From contig NZ_MNBW01000007.1 of the NCBI RefSeq assembly GCF_001879715.1, positions 62,001-126,000 of the forward strand: a stretch of DNA of 64,000 nucleotides, read 5' to 3'. Positions within the stretch are counted from its first letter, which is position 1. The number at the start of each line of letters is the position of its first letter. The position numbers were made by a program, and so were the translations under genes. This stretch comes from Nioella nitratireducens (lineage in GTDB: Bacteria; Pseudomonadota; Alphaproteobacteria; Rhodobacterales; Rhodobacteraceae). This document shows positions 18,160 to 27,057 of this stretch, piece after piece. The notes below the pieces were generated by a model. It had not been told where the DNA came from. It made no database searches and was given only the letters and a program-made list of their open reading frames with translations.

Positions 18160-18544
18160 AACCATCCATCCGGAAAATTGGCCGACACCCAAGGGCTACG
18201 CCAATGGCATCCTCGCCTCGAACGGCACACTGTTCATCGGCGGTCAGATTGGCTGGGACGCTGAGCAGAATTTCGTCTCGGACACGTTCCTTGGCCAGAT
18301 GGAACAGGCGTTGAAAAACATCCGCGAGGTGGTGGAGGCGGCTGGTGGCACGCCCGAGGACATCGTGCGACTGACTTGGTATGTCACTGATAAAAAAGAC
18401 TATCTTGACCACCAGACCGAGGTAGGTGCCGCCTATCGCCGGGTTCTGGGGCGCCACTTCCCGGCGATGGCAATGGTGGTTGTCAGCGGCCTTGTCGAGA
18501 ACGAAGCATTGGTCGAGATCGAGGCCACAGCGGTGATCGGCTAA
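18149..18544 (+). CDS. Rid family protein lacking the deaminase arginine
   Basis: A 131-residue protein of the RidA/YjgF fold (GGQIGWDAEQNF, MEQALKNIREVVEAAGG, VEIEATAVIG). RidA deaminases use an Arg in the segment FPARSCVEV; here the aligned segment is FPAMAMVVV, with Met107 in place of that Arg, while the Glu in VEIEA is kept. It therefore belongs to a Rid subgroup not expected to hydrolyse 2-aminoacrylate. In this operon a natural target would be the enamine/imine formed from the reduced amino-cyclohexene ring (inference). It closes the 13-gene operon. Confidence 0.87.
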   Translation: MPHKTIHPENWPTPKGYANGILASNGTLFIGGQIGWDAEQNFVSDTFLGQMEQALKNIREVVEAAGGTPEDIVRLTWYVTDKKDYLDHQTEVGAAYRRVLGRHFPAMAMVVVSGLVENEALVEIEATAVIG

Positions 18545-18602
18545 ACCCGTCGGGCGGCGGGAATCGCTTGATCAAACCGGGATGACGCGGCTTGCTGTTG
18601 TC

Positions 18603-19508
18603 ATGCGGATTGTCAGTTTCAACATCCAGAATCTGCGGCTGCGCCACCCGGACGGCGTGGCGCGGCTGGACGGGGCGCGGGACCGCGATGAGGTTGGCGA
18701 GCCCGAGACGCTCGACGCCGCCGACCGCCGCCTTGCCGCCGCACTGCTGGCCACATCAGACGCGGACCTTGTTGTTTTACAAGAGGTTTTCGACAGCGAA
18801 ACGCTGGACTGGTTCAACAGGCACGTGCTGCCAAAGGCGGGTTTGAGGCCCTACCCGTACGCGGTTTGCCTGCCGGGAAATGACGGGCGAGGCCTTGATA
18901 TCGCGGTGCTGTCCCGGCGCGCGGTGCGGGTCACGAGCCATGCAGCACTGACCGAAGCAGAGCTTGGGGTGCGGTCGGATACGCCAGATTTGCCCGTGTT
19001 CCGGCGCGATTGCGTTGAGATCGAAATTGGCCAAATCATTGTTTTTGCATGTCATTTCAAGGCCCCCCATCCCGACCCGAGCGCCGCGTGGCCGGTGCGG
19101 CGGTTGGAGGCGGCGGCGGTGCGGGCCTTGGTCGAACGACGGTTTTCCCAGCCGGAACAAGGGCTTTGGTTGATCCTTGGCGACCTGAATGAGCCGTGGG
19201 ACGCCGACGCGACCCCGGCCATTGCACCGCTGCTGCCGCCCTTTAGTGTCGACCTGATGGCGCGATTGCCAGAGTCAGACCGGTGGACATATTATGATTT
19301 CCATTCAGATAGATACGGACAACCGGACGCGCTGCTGGCCGCGCCTGCGCTGGCCACGCGCTGGCCGGACTCGGTGCCGGTCGTGCTGCGGTCCGGCCTT
19401 GGGTTTGAGGCCACGCGCCACCGGGCCGGGCATTTGCCGGGGGTCGGGAGGCATCGCCCCCATGCCTCGGATCACGCGGCGTTGCTGCTGTCCCTGCCCG
19501 GCGCCTGA
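18603..19508 (+). CDS. Endonuclease/exonuclease/phosphatase (EEP) family protein
   Basis: A protein of about 301 residues with the EEP fold. The N-terminal strand IVSFNIQNLRL, the metal-binding VVLQEVFD (Glu), the GDLNEPW motif near 195, and the C-terminal SDHAAL segment give the Mg-dependent phosphodiesterase/nuclease site. The substrate is unknown. An in-frame ATG at 18582 would add seven residues; I prefer 18603 because it starts at the first strand, but neither has a clear ribosome site. It appears to be a single gene between the aromatic operon and the PHA-synthase-like gene. Confidence 0.82.
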   Translation: MRIVSFNIQNLRLRHPDGVARLDGARDRDEVGEPETLDAADRRLAAALLATSDADLVVLQEVFDSETLDWFNRHVLPKAGLRPYPYAVCLPGNDGRGLDIAVLSRRAVRVTSHAALTEAELGVRSDTPDLPVFRRDCVEIEIGQIIVFACHFKAPHPDPSAAWPVRRLEAAAVRALVERRFSQPEQGLWLILGDLNEPWDADATPAIAPLLPPFSVDLMARLPESDRWTYYDFHSDRYGQPDALLAAPALATRWPDSVPVVLRSGLGFEATRHRAGHLPGVGRHRPHASDHAALLLSLPGA

Positions 19509-19517
19509 GACCGAGGA

Positions 19518-19560
19518 AACCGACGCGCATGTCGGTTCTTTCCGACAGCTTTGTCGGAAA
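19518..19560 (+). promoter_or_regulatory. Two tandem hairpins with the same CCGAC/GTCGG stem
   Basis: The first stem is AACCGAC (19518-19524) with GTCGGTT (19531-19537). The second is TTTCCGACA (19539-19547) with TGTCGGAAA (19552-19560), a perfect 9-bp stem with a 4-base loop. Both share the core CCGAC-N6-GTCGG, spaced 22 bp apart. Because the stems are identical, the middle GTCGG could also pair with the second CCGAC. They lie just after the EEP gene and 93 bp before the PHA-synthase-like gene, so they may be a terminator or a leader switch. Confidence 0.6.
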
Positions 19561-19652
19561 CCCGTTAACAAATGGGGCCTTGATCCCTGTCATATTCCTG
19601 TTCGCTGCACCGTGGCATTATCGCTGCAACTGCGAAACAGACCGACCCCACC

Positions 19653-21392
19653 ATGACCCAATCCAAGACCGCCACCGGCCACCACTATGACACGTTGGAT
19701 CGCGCGACGCGGGCCGCGATGGCGCGGATGACCTCGGGCGTGTCCTTGCACGCGGCGGCGGCGGCGTGGATGGATTGGAGCCTGCATCTGTCGCGCGCAC
19801 CGGGACGGCAACTGGAGCTGGCAGAGCGCGCCCGCGACAGCTGGACTCGCCTGATGATGGGCGGGCTTTTGCCCGAGGATGGCGGTGACGGGCTGGGATC
19901 GGCCTTTGCGCCGGAGGAGGGCGACCATCGGTTTCAGCACGACGGCTGGCACAGGCCCCCGTTTCGCCAGTGGAAGGAGAGCTATCTGGCGACCGAGCAA
20001 TTCTGGGACGACGCCACCAAGAACCTGCGCGGGATGCGTCCGCAATCGGGCGACCGCGTGGGCTTCATGATCCGGCAGATGCTGGACGCGGCCTCGCCTT
20101 CGAACGTCTCGTTCCTGAACCCGGAGGTGATCGAACGAACGCGCGAGACGATGGGCGGCAACCTGATGCACGGGGCCAAGGCACTGGCCGAGGACACGGC
20201 CTATGCGCTGGCCGACCAGCCCCACCCCACCCAAAGCGCCTATCAGGTGGGCGAGACGATCGCCTGCACGGGCGGAACGGTGGTCTTTCGAAATGACCTG
20301 CTCGAACTGATCCAGTACGCGCCCACGACCGACACCGTGCGGCCAGAGCCGATCCTGATCGTGCCGGCGTGGATCATGAAATACTATATTCTCGATCTCA
20401 GCCCGGAAAATTCGCTGATCAAGCATCTGGTCGATCAGGGGTTCACCGTTTTCGCCATTTCGTGGACCAACCCGGACGAAACGCTGCGCGATGTCAGCCT
20501 TGATGACTACCGGCGCAAGGGCGTGATGCAGGCGCTGGACGCGGTGAGTGCAATTGTTCCCGAGCAGAAGGTTCATGCCTGCGGCTATTGCCTTGGCGGC
20601 ACCATCCTGTCGGTCGCGGCGGCGACGATGGCACGCGAGGGCGATGACCGGCTGGCGTCAATCACGCTGTTGGCGGCGCAGACCGATTTCACCGAAGCGG
20701 GCGAGCTGTTGCTGTTCCTCGACGACAGCCAAGTGGCCTATCTCGAAGACATGATGTGGGATCAGGGCTATCTGGATCGGGCGCAGATGGCGGGGGCGTT
20801 CCGAAGCCTGCGGGCCGAAGACCTGATCTGGCAACACGCCGTGCATCGCTACCTGTTGGGCGACGATGACCCGGACGCGGATATTCTGGCATGGAACGCC
20901 GACGCGACACGGATGCCCGCGCGGATGCATTCGGAATACCTGCGCGGGCTGTTTCTGGAAAACCGGCTGACTTCGGGGCGGTTTTCCGTCGATGGGCGGG
21001 TCATTGCGCTGAAGGACATCACCGCGCCGCTCTTCGTGCTGGGGACCGAGCAGGACCACATCGCGCCGTGGCATTCGGTCTACAAGGCCAAGCTGTTCAC
21101 CGATAACGACATGCGGTTCTGCCTGACATCGGGCGGGCATAATGGCGGCATCCTGAGCGCGCCGGGCAAGAAACACCGGCATTTCCGGCTGGGGCACCGG
21201 CTGCCGGGGGCGTTGTATATGGACCCGAAAACATGGCTGGCGCAGCATGACCCGCAGCAGGGATCGTGGTGGGAGCCCTGGTTTGCGTGGCTGGCCGAGA
21301 AAAGCGGTGCGCCGGTCGCGCCGCCGAAGATGGGGGCCAAGGGCTATCGCGCGATTTGCGACGCGCCGGGCACATATGTGTTCCAGCAATGA
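19653..21392 (+). CDS. Poly(3-hydroxyalkanoate) synthase family protein (PhaC-like)
   Basis: A 579-residue class I-sized PHA synthase homologue. The lipase-like box is GYCLGG with nucleophile C313; the other triad residues are D468 (TEQDHIAPW) and H496 (SGGHNGG). The N-terminal PHA-synthase domain (PFRQWKESYLATEQFWDDATKNLRG) precedes the alpha/beta hydrolase core. It would polymerise hydroxyacyl-CoA on granule surfaces. No phaA, phaB, phaP, phaR or phaZ gene is adjacent, so it may be a second synthase or a relative with another role. The triad is complete, so activity is likely. Confidence 0.85.
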   Translation: MTQSKTATGHHYDTLDRATRAAMARMTSGVSLHAAAAAWMDWSLHLSRAPGRQLELAERARDSWTRLMMGGLLPEDGGDGLGSAFAPEEGDHRFQHDGWHRPPFRQWKESYLATEQFWDDATKNLRGMRPQSGDRVGFMIRQMLDAASPSNVSFLNPEVIERTRETMGGNLMHGAKALAEDTAYALADQPHPTQSAYQVGETIACTGGTVVFRNDLLELIQYAPTTDTVRPEPILIVPAWIMKYYILDLSPENSLIKHLVDQGFTVFAISWTNPDETLRDVSLDDYRRKGVMQALDAVSAIVPEQKVHACGYCLGGTILSVAAATMAREGDDRLASITLLAAQTDFTEAGELLLFLDDSQVAYLEDMMWDQGYLDRAQMAGAFRSLRAEDLIWQHAVHRYLLGDDDPDADILAWNADATRMPARMHSEYLRGLFLENRLTSGRFSVDGRVIALKDITAPLFVLGTEQDHIAPWHSVYKAKLFTDNDMRFCLTSGGHNGGILSAPGKKHRHFRLGHRLPGALYMDPKTWLAQHDPQQGSWWEPWFAWLAEKSGAPVAPPKMGAKGYRAICDAPGTYVFQQ

Positions 21393-21513
21393 AAAGGCCG
21401 CCCGGTTGGGGCAGCCCTCGCAGCCAGAGCGCGCCGGACAAACGTGGAAACCGGTCTTGCGCCCCTGCGACATGCGACATCAGTAGGTTTGGGCGTGTCG
21501 CGTTCCTTTGCGG

Positions 21514-23403
21514 TCACTCTGCCCATTGCCAGGGCCGGGTGAATTCGCCCAGAACATCGGACACCTTGGCCTCGTCCACCTCGCCGGTCTTTTTGATGTG
21601 GGCGACAAGGCCCAGCTTCTTGCTTTCGACCACCTCGACCACTTCGGCGGCAAGGCCTGCCTCGGCAAGCGCCGCGTTGTAGATGCGGGTGATCGCCTTT
21701 TTGCGCAGGGCCGGTTTGAAGACCTTGCCGACAGCGGTCTTGGGCAGTTCGTCCATGATCTCGATAAATTTGGGACGGGCCGCGCGTTCATGGACGTGTT
21801 CGTCGCAATGCTCTTTCAGCTCCTTGATCGAAACCTCGGCCCCGTCGACCAGTTCGACATAGACGCACGGAAGCTCGCCCGCGAAGGCATCGGGCTGGCC
21901 GATCGCACCCGCAAAGGCCACGGCGGGGTGGCTGGCCAGTGCCTCTTCGATCTCGGCGGGGTCGATGTTGTGGCCGCCGCGAATGATCAGATCCTTGGCG
22001 CGGCCGGTGATCCAGAGGTAGCCATCGGGGTCGATGCGGCCCAGATCGCCCGTGCGCAGGTAGATGTCATCGTGGAAGAGGTCGATATTCTTGTCGCTCT
22101 CGGTGTAGGTCGAGCCTTCGAAGACGCCGGGGTTGTCAATGCAAATCTCGCCCACCTCGTCGGTGCCACATTGCACGACGCCCTCGGGGGTGTGCTTGAG
22201 AATGCGCACCTCGGTGTGGGGGAAGGGCACGCCCACCGAGCCGATCTTCTTTTCGCCCTCGACCGGGTTGCAAGAGACGAGGCAGGTCGCCTCGGTCAGG
22301 CCATAGCCTTCGATCAGGGTCACGCCCGTGGCCTTTTCGAAGCGGCGGAACAATTCGACGGGCAAGGGCGAAGAGCCGGAAAAGGCGGTTTTCACAGTGG
22401 AGATATCGGCGTCGACCTTGCGCTGCATCATCGCGGAAATCGCCGTGGGCACGGTGATGATGAAGGTAATTTTCCAGCGTTCGACCAGCTTCCAGAAATT
22501 GTCGAACACGCCCTCGCCGCGATAGCCCTGCGGTGTCGGGAAGACCACATGCGCGCCCGAGGCGACGGCGGCCATCAGGATTACATGGCAGGCGAAGACA
22601 TGAAACAGCGGCAGCGGACACATGATATTGTCCTGCTCGCTGAACAGCAGCGTGTCCCCGAGCCAGCCATTGTAGATCATGCCCGAATATTTGTGCTGCG
22701 CGACCTTGGGCATTCCAGTGGTGCCGCCGGTGTGGAAATAGGCTGCAACGCGGTCTTTCCTGGGATCTTCGAAGGTCAGCCGGTCGGCGGGCTGTTTCGC
22801 CATCTCGGCAGAGAAGCTGAGCACACGGGCGTGGTGGCTGGCTTCGACCTTGGGCCGCAGGAACGGCACGATCCAGCTTTTGGGCGGGGTAAGGTAGCGC
22901 AGCAGATCGACCTCGAGCACCGTCTTGACGTTGGGGGCATAGCCCACGGCCTCGGCCACCTTTTGTGCGACGTCGGTCTTGGGAAAGGCCTTGAGCGTGA
23001 CCACCACCTTGGCCCCGGTTTCGCGCAGGATGGCACTGATCTGTTCGGGCTCGAGAAGCGGGTTGATCGGGGCGGCGATGCCCGCCACGCAGCCGCCCAG
23101 AAGGGTGACCACCGTCTCATTGCAGTTGGGCAGGATATAGGCGACGGTATCGGTTTCGCCCACACCGAGCGCGCGAAAGAGGTTGGCGGCCTGGGTAACC
23201 TTGCCGTGCAGCTGGGTCCAGGTCAGCGTTTCGGCCTTGTCGGTCGGGCCGGAAAAGAGCTGATAGCTGATCGCGTTCATCTGCCCGACGCGATCGCGCG
23301 TCTTGCCCAGCAATTCGTAGATCGTGGCTGCGGGCTGGCTATCGGGCCAAGGGTTTTCCCGCTCGATCGTCTTGACGTCCGCGAGATTTGCAAACCGCGT
23401 CAT
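21514..23403 (-). CDS. Acyl-CoA synthetase (AMP-forming)
   Basis: A 629-residue adenylate-forming ligase. The AMP-binding loop is YFHTGGTTGMPKVAQHKYSG, GYGLTEATCLVS is present, the hinge is LWITGRAKDLIIRGGHNIDPAEIEEAL, and the C-terminal catalytic lysine is in PKTAVGKVFKPALRKKAI. The length and the TGGTTG loop fit medium/long-chain fatty acyl-CoA ligases. I chose ATG 23403 because it gives a conventional N terminus (MTRFANLADVKTIE); the frame stays open further upstream without support. It is convergent with the PHA-synthase-like gene. The actual acyl substrate is not known. Confidence 0.87.
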   Translation of the reverse strand: MTRFANLADVKTIERENPWPDSQPAATIYELLGKTRDRVGQMNAISYQLFSGPTDKAETLTWTQLHGKVTQAANLFRALGVGETDTVAYILPNCNETVVTLLGGCVAGIAAPINPLLEPEQISAILRETGAKVVVTLKAFPKTDVAQKVAEAVGYAPNVKTVLEVDLLRYLTPPKSWIVPFLRPKVEASHHARVLSFSAEMAKQPADRLTFEDPRKDRVAAYFHTGGTTGMPKVAQHKYSGMIYNGWLGDTLLFSEQDNIMCPLPLFHVFACHVILMAAVASGAHVVFPTPQGYRGEGVFDNFWKLVERWKITFIITVPTAISAMMQRKVDADISTVKTAFSGSSPLPVELFRRFEKATGVTLIEGYGLTEATCLVSCNPVEGEKKIGSVGVPFPHTEVRILKHTPEGVVQCGTDEVGEICIDNPGVFEGSTYTESDKNIDLFHDDIYLRTGDLGRIDPDGYLWITGRAKDLIIRGGHNIDPAEIEEALASHPAVAFAGAIGQPDAFAGELPCVYVELVDGAEVSIKELKEHCDEHVHERAARPKFIEIMDELPKTAVGKVFKPALRKKAITRIYNAALAEAGLAAEVVEVVESKKLGLVAHIKKTGEVDEAKVSDVLGEFTRPWQWAE

Positions 23404-23581
23404 TCCGCATCCTCCCCATGCATCCTGCGACGGCCCGTCGCCGGTTTCGCGCGGGCCATTCGTTCGTTGGCGGACAGGATGCAGGCAAGGACGTGCATCT
23501 GGCAAGCGTAACGCAACGCAAAGGGCTGGCATCGCGGTGTTGTGACGAAGGGTCACTTGCCCAAATGCGCGCCTTCGGGGG

Positions 23582-25390
23582 CTATTCGGCGGCCAGACCT
23601 TCGGTGAATTGCAGCCGCGCCAGACGGGCATACAGGCCGTCGCCCGCCACCAGTTCTTCATGCGTGCCTTCGGCGACGATGCGGCCCTCTTCGAAGACCA
23701 CGATCCTGTCGGCCTTTTTCACGGTGGCCAGACGGTGCGCGACGATCAGCGTGGTGCGGTCGGCGGACAGATCGGCCACCGCCTGTTGCACCAGCCGCTC
23801 GCTTTCGGCGTCCAGCGCGCTGGTGGCCTCGTCCAGCAACAAGACCGGCGCGTCGCGCAGGATGGCGCGGGCGATGGCGATGCGTTGCTTCTGGCCGCCC
23901 GACAGCATGATCCCGCGTTCTCCGACATAGGTGTCATAGCCATCTGGCAGGGCCGACAGGAAGCCATGCGCGGCGGCGGCGCGGGCGGCGGCCTCGACCT
24001 CGGCATCGCTGGCATCGGGGCGACCGAAACGGATGTTGTCGCGCGCGGACGCGGCGAAGATCACCGGGTCTTGCGGCACCATGGCAATGGATTGGCGGAA
24101 CGCGGCGCGCGACAGGTCGCGCAGGTCGGTGCCATCCAGCGTCACCCGGCCCGAGGCAGGGTCGTAGAACCGCAGGAGCAGTTGGAAGATGGTGGATTTG
24201 CCCGCACCCGACGGGCCGACAAGGGCCACGGTTTCGCCCGGTTGCACGGTCAGCGTCACGCCATCGAGCGCTTGTTGATCGGGACGGGTGGGATAGGTGA
24301 AGCGCACATCCTCGAAGGCGATGGCGCCCTTGCCCGCCATCGGCAGGGCGGCGGGGGTGGCGGGGTCGGCAACGCTGTCTCTGCCGGTCAACAGCTCGAC
24401 CAGACGTTCGGTGGCACCTGCCGCGCGCTGCAATTCACCCCAGATTTCCGACAGCGCGCCCACGGCGCCCGCGGTCATGATCGCGTAGATCAGGAACTGG
24501 ATCAGCTCTCCGATGCTCATATCGGCACCGCGCACGTCGCGCGCGCCAACCCATAGCACGCCGACCACGCCCGAGAAGATCAGCGAGATCACGATCATGG
24601 TCATGATCGCGCGGGTGCGGATGCGGGTCTTGGCGGCGTCGAAGCTCTGCTCGGTCACCTCGTCAAACTGATGCGCCGTGGCGCGTTCGTTGGTGAAGGC
24701 CTGCACCGTCTGCACAGACAACAGCGCCTCGGACGCCTTGCCCGAGCTTTCCGCGATCCAGTCCTGGTTCTTGCGGGACAGCGCGCGCAGGCGGCGCCCC
24801 AGAACGACGATGGGCACAATCACCACCGGCACGATCAACAGCACCAGCCCGGTCAGCTTGGGTGAGGAAAAGAGCATCATCCCCAGCCCGCCGAGGAAGA
24901 TCAACGAGTTGCGCAGCGCAATCGAGATCGACGAACTGATGACCGAGAGGATCAGCGTGGTGTCGGTGGTGATGCGGCTCAGCACCTCGCCGGTCATGAT
25001 CCGCTCGAAAAAGGCCGGGCTCATCGAGATCATGCGCGCGAACACGGCCTTGCGGATGTCGGCGATGACCCGTTCACCAAGGCGGGTGACGAGGTAATAG
25101 CGCAGGCCGGACCCGACCGCGAGCAACGTGGCCAGCACGAGCGCCGCAAGGAAATACTTGTCGAGCAGGCGCACGGTCTCGGACTCGAACCCATCCACGA
25201 CCCGGCGCACCGCCAACGGAATCGAGAGCGAGACCGAGGCCGTCAGGACAAGGGCCACCAGCGCCGCGACCAGCATCCCGCGATAGGGCCGAACGAAGGG
25301 CCAAAGGGCACCGAGCGAGCCGATCTTGCGCGACTTTTCGCGGTCCTGTTCCGATACCGGTGCTTGCGCGGTGTGCTGGCTGTCGGCCAT
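23582..25390 (-). CDS. ABC exporter, fused permease and ATPase (MsbA/multidrug type)
   Basis: A 602-residue half-transporter. Residues 30-320 form a six-helix transmembrane domain with the coupling region GKASEALLSVQTVQAF, and residues 350-600 form the ATPase with Walker A GPSGAGKSTIF, Q-loop MVPQDPVIF, signature LSGGQKQRIAIARAI and Walker B VLLLDEATSALD. It works as a homodimer or heterodimer exporting lipids or hydrophobic compounds. No neighbour suggests the substrate. The gene stands between the acyl-CoA synthetase and znuB on the same strand, with gaps of 178 and 102 bp. Confidence 0.9.
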   Translation of the reverse strand: MADSQHTAQAPVSEQDREKSRKIGSLGALWPFVRPYRGMLVAALVALVLTASVSLSIPLAVRRVVDGFESETVRLLDKYFLAALVLATLLAVGSGLRYYLVTRLGERVIADIRKAVFARMISMSPAFFERIMTGEVLSRITTDTTLILSVISSSISIALRNSLIFLGGLGMMLFSSPKLTGLVLLIVPVVIVPIVVLGRRLRALSRKNQDWIAESSGKASEALLSVQTVQAFTNERATAHQFDEVTEQSFDAAKTRIRTRAIMTMIVISLIFSGVVGVLWVGARDVRGADMSIGELIQFLIYAIMTAGAVGALSEIWGELQRAAGATERLVELLTGRDSVADPATPAALPMAGKGAIAFEDVRFTYPTRPDQQALDGVTLTVQPGETVALVGPSGAGKSTIFQLLLRFYDPASGRVTLDGTDLRDLSRAAFRQSIAMVPQDPVIFAASARDNIRFGRPDASDAEVEAAARAAAAHGFLSALPDGYDTYVGERGIMLSGGQKQRIAIARAILRDAPVLLLDEATSALDAESERLVQQAVADLSADRTTLIVAHRLATVKKADRIVVFEEGRIVAEGTHEELVAGDGLYARLARLQFTEGLAAE

Positions 25391-25492
25391 GAGAGTCCCC
25401 GGTGCTGTTAGCGGTGCCAGATTGGATAGCGCCCGACCGAAGACGGCACAAGGCCCCGGCCTGATGCAAAAGCGCGCGGGGGTTTCGGCGGG

Positions 25493-26299
25493 TCAGCCGC
25501 GGCGGCGATGCAACAGCAGTTGCGCGGTGCTGGACGCAAGGAAAAGCAGGGCCGCGACACAGACGATGGAGGGGCCGGTGGGCGTGTCATAATGCAGCGA
25601 GGCCTGCAAGCCACCGATCACAGAAAGCGCGCCGATCAGCGCCGCCGCGAGGGCCATTCGCTCGGGCGTGTTGGCAAAGGCACGCGCGGTGGCGGCGGGC
25701 ACGATCAGCAGCGCCGCGATCAGCAGCGCGCCCACGACCTTGATCGCCACGGCCACAACAAGGGCAAGGGCGAGGGTCAGAACCAGTTGCTCGCGCCGCG
25801 GGTCGATCCCGGCGGCATGGGCGAGGTCGGGGTTGAGCGTGGCCGTCAGGAGCGCCGACCAGCGCCACCAGAGAAGGACGAGCACAAGGGCCGCGCCGCC
25901 CCAGACCACGGCAAGGTCGGCGCGCGTGACGGCAAGGATATCGCCGAACAGATAGGCCATCAGGTCAACGCGCACGCCATGCAGGAACGACACCGCGACA
26001 AGGCCGAAGGCGAGCGCCGAATGGGCCAGCACCCCCAGGAGCGTGTCCATGGCAAAGCCCCGGTTCGACAGGGTCGAAACCGTCAGCGCCATGACCAGCG
26101 ACACCACCAGCACGCCGCCGAAGACCGAGGTCTGGAAGGCCAGCGCCAGCGCCACGCCGAGGATCGCGGCATGGGCCGTGGCGTCGCCGAAATAGGCCAT
26201 CCGGCGCCAGACCACGAAACAGCCCAAAGGCGCGGCAGCGAGCACGAGGCCGATCCCGGCCAGCGCGGCGCGGATCAGGAAATCGTCGAGCAGGGTCAT
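25493..26299 (-). CDS. znuB: Zinc ABC transporter permease ZnuB
   Basis: A 268-residue inner-membrane permease of the metal ABC-3 family with about eight helices. Visible segments include CFVVWRRMAYFGDATAHAAILGVALA and the cytoplasmic GIDPRREQLVLTLALALVVAVAIKVVGALLIAALLIVPAATAR region characteristic of ZnuB/MntB proteins. Zinc specificity follows from its place in a Zur-headed operon. Its ATG overlaps the znuC stop by four bases. Confidence 0.92.
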   Translation of the reverse strand: MTLLDDFLIRAALAGIGLVLAAAPLGCFVVWRRMAYFGDATAHAAILGVALALAFQTSVFGGVLVVSLVMALTVSTLSNRGFAMDTLLGVLAHSALAFGLVAVSFLHGVRVDLMAYLFGDILAVTRADLAVVWGGAALVLVLLWWRWSALLTATLNPDLAHAAGIDPRREQLVLTLALALVVAVAIKVVGALLIAALLIVPAATARAFANTPERMALAAALIGALSVIGGLQASLHYDTPTGPSIVCVAALLFLASSTAQLLLHRRRG

Positions 26300-27057
26300 T
26301 CCGCCGCCTCCCCGTGGTCGTGGTGGGTGTGGTCGTGGTCGTGTCCATGGTCGTGGCTGTGGCTGTGTTCATGCCGGTAGAGCGCCAGTGCCCCCCCTGT
26401 TCCGGTGCCGAAAAGGGCGCGGTATTCGGGGGCAGAGGCGACATGCTCGGGCTCGCCCTGACAGCAGATATGGCCGTTGAGGCAGACCACCCGGTCGGAC
26501 GCGGCCATGACCACGTGCAATTCATGGCTGACCATCAGCACGGCGCAACCCAAGTGGTCCCGGACCTCGGCGATTTTCTGGTAGAACGCGGCGGAGCCCG
26601 GCTGGTCGAGGCCTTGCGTCGCCTCGTCAAGGATCAGCAGATCGGGTTTGCCGAGCAGGGCGCGGGCCAGCAGCACCCGCTGGAACTGTCCGCCGGAAAG
26701 GCCCGCCATCTGGCGTGCCGTCAAGGCCCCTGCCCCGGCCTCGTCAAGCGCCGCCACCGCCTCGGCGTTGCTGACGCGCACGGGCAGGTCGAGAAAGCGG
26801 CGCACGGTCATCGGCAGGGTCGGGTCGATATGCAGCTTTTGCGGCACGTAGCCGATGCGCAAACCGGTCTTGTGCGTCACCCGGCCCGCGGTCGGGCGCA
26901 GCGCCCCGATGATGGCGCGCAGCAGCGTGGATTTGCCCGAGCCGTTGGGACCGACGATGGTGACGATCTCGCCCCGGTCGATGGTGAAATCGACATGGTG
27001 CAGGACGGTGTTGCCGCCAAGACGGACGCTCAGGCCCGTTATGCTGACAAGGCTCAT
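26296..27057 (-). CDS. znuC: Zinc ABC transporter ATP-binding protein ZnuC
   Basis: A 253-residue ABC ATPase. Walker A is GPNGSGKSTLLRA, the signature is LSGGQFQRVLLARAL and Walker B is DLLILDEATQGLDQ. The C terminus has a striking His/Asp-rich tail of about 25 residues containing at least nine histidines, which probably binds Zn(II) and may buffer or sense cytoplasmic zinc. It overlaps both zur (ATGA) and znuB. Confidence 0.93.
   Translation of the reverse strand: MSLVSITGLSVRLGGNTVLHHVDFTIDRGEIVTIVGPNGSGKSTLLRAIIGALRPTAGRVTHKTGLRIGYVPQKLHIDPTLPMTVRRFLDLPVRVSNAEAVAALDEAGAGALTARQMAGLSGGQFQRVLLARALLGKPDLLILDEATQGLDQPGSAAFYQKIAEVRDHLGCAVLMVSHELHVVMAASDRVVCLNGHICCQGEPEHVASAPEYRALFGTGTGGALALYRHEHSHSHDHGHDHDHTHHDHGEAAE

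Noticed and set aside
21508-23511. A 667-codon open frame on the plus strand opposite the acyl-CoA synthetase
   Set aside because: Mirror frame of a clear AMP-binding ligase; no ribosome site or domain.
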